Part shown: positions 7,080-10,624 of the stretch, one piece after another
How the letters are laid out: every line of letters begins with the position of its first letter
Numbering within the stretch: position 1 is the first letter of the stretch
Origin: CANJQJ01 sp964383565
GTDB taxonomy: Bacteria > Pseudomonadota > Alphaproteobacteria > Sphingomonadales > Sphingomonadaceae
Assembly (NCBI GenBank): GCA_964383565.1
Contig: CAYLIK010000110.1
Location: 1 to 10,624, forward strand
DNA length: 10,624 bases
Direction of reading: 5' to 3'
Position numbers and translations under genes: made by a program
The notes under the pieces: generated by a model
Database searches by the model: none
Told to the model about the DNA's origin: nothing
What the model saw: the letters and a program-made list of their open reading frames with translations, nothing else

Positions 7080-9443
7080 ATGATCACCCTCGACCGCACG
7101 AGCATTGCCTTGATGGTCGCCCTGATGGTGGCGTGGCTGATCGCGGCCCTGTGGGCGACGATTGCTGGCATGCGGCGATCCTCGGCGGCGCGGACAGCCA
7201 AGGCGGATGCCGAGCGGCTTCAGCTTCTTATCGGATCGAGCCCGGCGCTGCCGATGCTGGTGGACGTGAACGGGCGGATCGGTGCTGACCGGCGGCTGAC
7301 GGCTTGGCTCGGGCTGGGCACCTTGCCGACATATGTGGGCGAGTTGTTGGGCGCGGACAATGTTTTCGCGCGTGAGGATGCGGTGGCGCTGACCAAGGAG
7401 ATCAACGCGGCGCAGAAGGCAGGGCGCGCCTTCATCCGATCAGTGCGGATTCGCGATTCCCGTCGCGTGCTGACCGTGCGCGGCGCGCGGGCCGACGACC
7501 GTGTGATGGCGGGTGGAGCGGTGCTGTGGTTTTTTGATGCGACCGAGAATCTCCAGGAGATCGAACATCTTGAGGGTGAGCGCGCTAAACTCAGCCGAGC
7601 GATCGAAGCGCTGTCGGCGCTGATCGAGGCGGCGCCGTTTCCGATGTGGCATCGCGGGCCGGATTATCGGCTGGCGCTGGTCAACACCGCCTATGTGAAG
7701 GCGGTTGAGGCGGCCAGTGCATCTGAGGTGGTCTCGACCGGGCTCGAGCTGATCGAGTCCACCGGCGGGGCGGGGCCAGCGCGGATGGCGCAGGAAGCGC
7801 AGGAGGCGGGCCGGGTCGCGATTCGCACCGTGCCGGCAACGATTGCGGGCGCGCGGCGGATGATCCGGATCGTAGACGTGCCGCTCGGGGATGCGGGCGT
7901 GGCCGGTTACGCGGTCGATGTTGAGGAGCTGGAGGAGGCGCGCGCAGACCTTGCCCGCTTCACGCGGGCGCAGCGCGACCTGCTTGATCGGCTTTCGGCG
8001 GGTGTCGCGCAGTTCGGCCCGGATCGGGCGCTTACATTCTACAACCAGCCATTCGTGCGGATGTTCGCGCTTGAAGCCGACTGGCTGACCGACCACCCCG
8101 AATTCGATCGCGTGCTGGAGCGAATGCGCGAGGCGGAGCGCCTGCCCGAAGCGCGCGACTTCCCCGGCTGGAAGACCGAACGCCGCGCATGGTTCACGCA
8201 AGGCAATGAGGCGGTCGAGGAGGCGTGGCAGCTTCCAAACGGCGCGCATCTGCGCGTAGTGGCGCAGCCTTTACCGGATGGCGGCCTGCTGCTGATCTTC
8301 GAGGATCGAACCGAACAGCTTCAGCTCGCCAGCGCGCGCGACACGCTGCTGCAGGTCCGCACAGCCACCTTCGACAATCTGTTCGAGGCGATCGGCGTGT
8401 TTGCAGTTGATGGGCGGCTGCATGTCTGGAACAGCCGGTTCCGCGACGTATGGGACCTGAGCGAGGATGTGCTGCTTCAACATCCGCGTGTCGATGCGCT
8501 GGTCGACATGCTGGGTCCGAAGCTCGCCAATCCGCAGCGGGCTGGCCTGATCCGCGAGCTGGTGCGGACCGCGACGACCGAGCGCAAGCAGCGTTCGGGC
8601 CGCGTCGCGCTGGCCAACGGGCGGCATTATGAATTCGCGGTCGTGCCGCTGCCCGACGGCAACGCGCTCTTCACGATGCTCGACATCACAGCCAGCCGGA
8701 AAATTGAGGCGGCGCTGCGTGAACGCAACGAGGCGCTGGAGGAAACCGACAAGCTCAAGAACGCCTTCGTGGCCAATATGAGCTACGAGTTGCGCGTGCC
8801 GCTGACGACGATCGCCGGCTTCGCCGAGATGATCGCGGGCGGCTATGCGGGCGCGCTGGAGCCTGCGGCCAAAGAGTATATCGATGCGATCCTGGTGTCG
8901 GTTGCGCGGCTCAGCAGCGTCATCGAAGATGTGCTCGATCTCACCCAAAGCGAGGCGGGCAGCTTGCCGCTTGCGCAGGAGGAAGTCGATCTGGTCAAGG
9001 TCGCCGGCGTTGCGGCCGAGAAGGCCGAGAAGATCGCCAGCGCCAAAAAGCAGCGGTTCGTTGCGCGCATAGATCCGAGACTCGGCAAGGTCACGGGCGA
9101 CGCGCGGCGGCTGGGGCAAGCGTTCGATCATCTGTTGCGCAACGCTGTCCAGTATACGCCGGATGGCGGCAGGGTTTTGTTCAATGCCTCGGCCGAGGGG
9201 CCGGATATCGAGATCGTGGTCTCGGACGACGGCCCGGGAATGGATCCCAAGGAACGCGAGCGGATCTTCGACCGCTTTCATCGCACCAGTGCGGCCCCGC
9301 GCCATCGCAACGCCGCCACGCTCGGCATCGGCCTGCCGCTCACGCGCCAGCTCATCGAAGGGCATGGCGGCACGATCGAACTCGCCAGCGAGCCGGGGCA
9401 GGGGACGACCGTCACGGTGCATCTGCCCAAGGTGGCGGGGTGA
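7080..9443 (+). CDS. divL: DivL-type tyrosine pseudokinase: membrane anchor, PAS domains, DHp and ATPase domains
   Basis: The 787-residue protein has one N-terminal membrane helix (about 8-30) and then a row of PAS-like modules (roughly 50-155, 175-285, 300-425 and 430-545, the boundaries being estimates). A DHp helical pair follows at about 560-630 and a HATPase_c domain at about 670-785. The H-box reads NMSYELRVPLTTIAGF: Tyr569 replaces the phospho-accepting histidine, the mark of Caulobacter DivL (Tyr550, 769 residues, same layout). The ATPase domain keeps Asn688 (N-box), DDGPG at 716-720, FDRF and GIGL at 749-752, so nucleotide binding looks possible. Caulobacter DivL sits with CckA at the new pole and is bound by DivK, thereby controlling CtrA and the cell cycle. 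The same role here is inferred. AAGGCGGG (7069-7076) precedes the ATG. The stop overlaps the tsaE start. An alternative is an unrelated PAS sensor with the same substitution, but the neighbours favour DivL. Confidence 0.87.
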   Translation: MITLDRTSIALMVALMVAWLIAALWATIAGMRRSSAARTAKADAERLQLLIGSSPALPMLVDVNGRIGADRRLTAWLGLGTLPTYVGELLGADNVFAREDAVALTKEINAAQKAGRAFIRSVRIRDSRRVLTVRGARADDRVMAGGAVLWFFDATENLQEIEHLEGERAKLSRAIEALSALIEAAPFPMWHRGPDYRLALVNTAYVKAVEAASASEVVSTGLELIESTGGAGPARMAQEAQEAGRVAIRTVPATIAGARRMIRIVDVPLGDAGVAGYAVDVEELEEARADLARFTRAQRDLLDRLSAGVAQFGPDRALTFYNQPFVRMFALEADWLTDHPEFDRVLERMREAERLPEARDFPGWKTERRAWFTQGNEAVEEAWQLPNGAHLRVVAQPLPDGGLLLIFEDRTEQLQLASARDTLLQVRTATFDNLFEAIGVFAVDGRLHVWNSRFRDVWDLSEDVLLQHPRVDALVDMLGPKLANPQRAGLIRELVRTATTERKQRSGRVALANGRHYEFAVVPLPDGNALFTMLDITASRKIEAALRERNEALEETDKLKNAFVANMSYELRVPLTTIAGFAEMIAGGYAGALEPAAKEYIDAILVSVARLSSVIEDVLDLTQSEAGSLPLAQEEVDLVKVAGVAAEKAEKIASAKKQRFVARIDPRLGKVTGDARRLGQAFDHLLRNAVQYTPDGGRVLFNASAEGPDIEIVVSDDGPGMDPKERERIFDRFHRTSAAPRHRNAATLGIGLPLTRQLIEGHGGTIELASEPGQGTTVTVHLPKVAG

Positions 9444-9901
9444 GTGAAGAGTGGCTGCCGGACGAGGCCGCGACCGCAGCTCTCGGCACAGCGATGGCCC
9501 CGTTGTTACGTCCCGGCGATGTGGTCGCGCTTTCGGGCGATCTCGGTGCGGGCAAGACGACGCTGGCGCGAGGTATTCTGACGGCGCTGGGGCTTGAGGA
9601 AGAAGCACCGAGCCCGAGCTTTGCGATCGTGCAGCCCTATGAGCCGCCCGAATTGAGGCTGCCGGTGTGGCATGTCGATCTTTACCGCCTCGACAACGCT
9701 GACGACGCAGAAGAACTGGGGCTGGAGGAAGCCCGCGAATATGCGGTTTTGTTGATCGAATGGCCTGAGCGGCTGGGTACTTCGCTCTGGCCCGAGGCGC
9801 TGCGCTTGAGGCTGGAAATCGGGGAAGGCGGCGCGCGCCGCTTGACAGCCGAAGTGCCCCCCGCTTGGGAGGGGCGATGGCCGCCCGACCGCTCCAGATG
9901 A
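9440..9901 (+). CDS. tsaE: tRNA threonylcarbamoyladenosine biosynthesis ATPase TsaE
   Basis: This 153-residue P-loop ATPase works with TsaB and TsaD to place the t6A modification at position 37 of ANN-decoding tRNAs. The Walker A motif GDLGAGKTT is at 33-41. The TsaE blocks PSPSFAIVQPYE (57-68, the SPTF-type switch region), HVDLYRLD (78-85, with Asp80), EELGLEE and IEWPERLG (106-113) are all present in order, and the length is normal. Translation starts at GTG, overlapping the divL TGA as GTGA, so the two are probably translationally coupled. No separate promoter was seen. Confidence 0.95.
   Translation: MSEEWLPDEAATAALGTAMAPLLRPGDVVALSGDLGAGKTTLARGILTALGLEEEAPSPSFAIVQPYEPPELRLPVWHVDLYRLDNADDAEELGLEEAREYAVLLIEWPERLGTSLWPEALRLRLEIGEGGARRLTAEVPPAWEGRWPPDRSR
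9867..9874 (+). promoter_or_regulatory. Ribosome binding site deciding the start of the AmgK-like gene
   Basis: GGGAGGGG lies inside the end of tsaE. GGGAGG (9867-9872) is four bases before the ATG at 9877. The second in-frame ATG at 9898 has no such sequence at a usable distance, which favours the upstream start. Confidence 0.5.
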
Positions 9902-10624
9902 TTCCGCCCGATGCCGCGCCCGCTTTCCTTGCCCAGTGCGGCTGGGCGGGATGCGAAATCCTGCCGCTTGCGGGTGACGCATCATTCCGGCGTTATTTCC
10001 GGGTGGTGGGTGAAGGACGGAGCGCCGTGTTGATGGACGCGCCGCCGCCGCATGAGGATCCGCGCCCGTTCATTGCGGTAGCACGACATCTGAGCGGGCT
10101 CGGATTCGCCGCGCCGCGGATCATCGGCGAAGATACTGTGCAGGGCCTCGTGCTGATCGAGGATTTCGGCGACGCGAGGATGGCCGAGGCAATCATCGCA
10201 GATCAGTCGCGAGAGACCGCCATCTACGAGGCGGCGGTCGATCTGCTTCTTGCACTCGCGCAGCATCCGCCAGCCGAAGGGCTGCGGCCATATGACATGG
10301 CCGAATATCAGCGCGAGGCAGGGCTATTCACTGAATGGTACGCGCCAGCACTGTTGCTCGATGTCGACGTCGAAGGATATCGCCAAGCGTGGGCCGAGGC
10401 GCTGGCGCCGATCGCCGGTCATCAGACCGTCACCGTGTTGCGCGATTACCATGCCGAGAATATCATGCTGCTGGATGGTAGGAAACGGTTGGGATTGCTC
10501 GACTTTCAGGTCGCGCTCGCGGGGCACCCGGCCTATGATCTGGTCTCGCTTCTGCAGGATGCCAGGCGGGACGTTTCCCCTGAGCTGGAGGCCGCGATGA
10601 TCGCGCGTTACGCCGCCTCGGCCC
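9877..10624 (+). CDS. amgK: AmgK-like phosphotransferase (aminoglycoside phosphotransferase fold), 3' end cut by window
   Basis: 249 residues are visible before the right edge, which should be most of a protein of about 330. The kinase fold is shown by GDASFRRYFR (33-42, nucleotide-binding strand), IEDFGD (hinge region) and the catalytic loop RDYHAENIM with Asp190 and Asn195. The metal-binding DFQ has its Asp at 209, followed by GHPAYDLVSLLQDARRD, typical of AmgK. AmgK phosphorylates the anomeric carbon of N-acetylmuramate and N-acetylglucosamine in a peptidoglycan recycling route and is usually followed by the uridylyltransferase murU; that partner would lie beyond the window. Despite the family name, antibiotic resistance is not implied. 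The ATG at 9877 overlaps tsaE by 25 bases and has a good ribosome site; the ATG at 9898 would give a four-base ATGA overlap like other junctions here. The fold is certain; the AmgK function rests on motif likeness and context. Confidence 0.85.
   Translation, partial: MAARPLQMIPPDAAPAFLAQCGWAGCEILPLAGDASFRRYFRVVGEGRSAVLMDAPPPHEDPRPFIAVARHLSGLGFAAPRIIGEDTVQGLVLIEDFGDARMAEAIIADQSRETAIYEAAVDLLLALAQHPPAEGLRPYDMAEYQREAGLFTEWYAPALLLDVDVEGYRQAWAEALAPIAGHQTVTVLRDYHAENIMLLDGRKRLGLLDFQVALAGHPAYDLVSLLQDARRDVSPELEAAMIARYAASA

Noticed and set aside
7060..7083. CtrA box (TTAA-N7-TTAA) before divL
   Set aside because: Only one TTAA half-site (7067-7070) is present; the second half is absent at the right spacing.
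8271..9608. A 445-codon minus-strand open frame opposite divL and tsaE
   Set aside because: It lies antisense to clear PAS, DHp, ATPase and Walker-A coding sequence. It is Arg/His-rich with no recognisable domain, a usual GC artefact.
9877..10624. Antibiotic (aminoglycoside) resistance gene
   Set aside because: The fold is shared with aminoglycoside phosphotransferases, but the DFQ motif, the YDLVSLLQD region and the tsaE neighbour point to the housekeeping AmgK group.

Overview
The window looks like a chromosomal segment of a high-GC alphaproteobacterium, most likely a sphingomonad (Sphingomonas/Sphingobium group). The support is the gene content and order (ahcY, a DivL-type pseudokinase, tsaE, an AmgK-type kinase), the high G+C with strong third-position G/C, and protein sequences of alphaproteobacterial type. 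No rRNA, tRNA, CRISPR array, insertion sequence or phage gene was seen, and no stretch over 300 bases lacks a gene.

Layout. Bases 1-1494 (minus strand) hold a two-gene unit: a MerR-family regulator followed by a large acyl-CoA dehydrogenase that runs off the left edge. A divergent control region (about 1495-1624) separates it from ahcY. That region carries an 18-bp perfect palindrome sitting in the MerR promoter and, 44 bp away centre to centre, an 8-4-8 inverted repeat upstream of ahcY. ahcY (1625-3037) encodes S-adenosylhomocysteine hydrolase and ends at a strong intrinsic terminator (3072-3101).

Bases 3201-7006 hold a tightly packed operon, paoA-paoB-paoC. It encodes a periplasmic molybdenum aldehyde oxidoreductase closely resembling E. 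coli PaoABC, with a Tat signal, two [2Fe-2S] clusters, an FAD subunit with a four-cysteine [4Fe-4S] insert, and a molybdopterin subunit with the catalytic Arg/Glu pair. Two imperfect 17-bp tandem repeats, each containing a GATTC (GANTC) site, lie between the ahcY terminator and paoA. The maturation chaperone gene paoD is not in the cluster.

Bases 7080-10624 hold a translationally coupled run: a membrane-anchored multi-PAS protein with histidine-kinase architecture but tyrosine where the phospho-accepting histidine should be (DivL type), then tsaE (tRNA t6A synthesis), then the start of an AmgK-like sugar/aminoglycoside kinase that runs off the right edge. From memory, ahcY, divL, tsaE and amgK lie close together in many alphaproteobacteria, so the pao operon may be an insertion into a conserved neighbourhood.

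I do not see a clearly undescribed system. The points most worth checking are the tyrosine pseudokinase, the paired operators in the MerR/ahcY control region with a possible leaderless MerR mRNA, and the GANTC-bearing repeats before pao.
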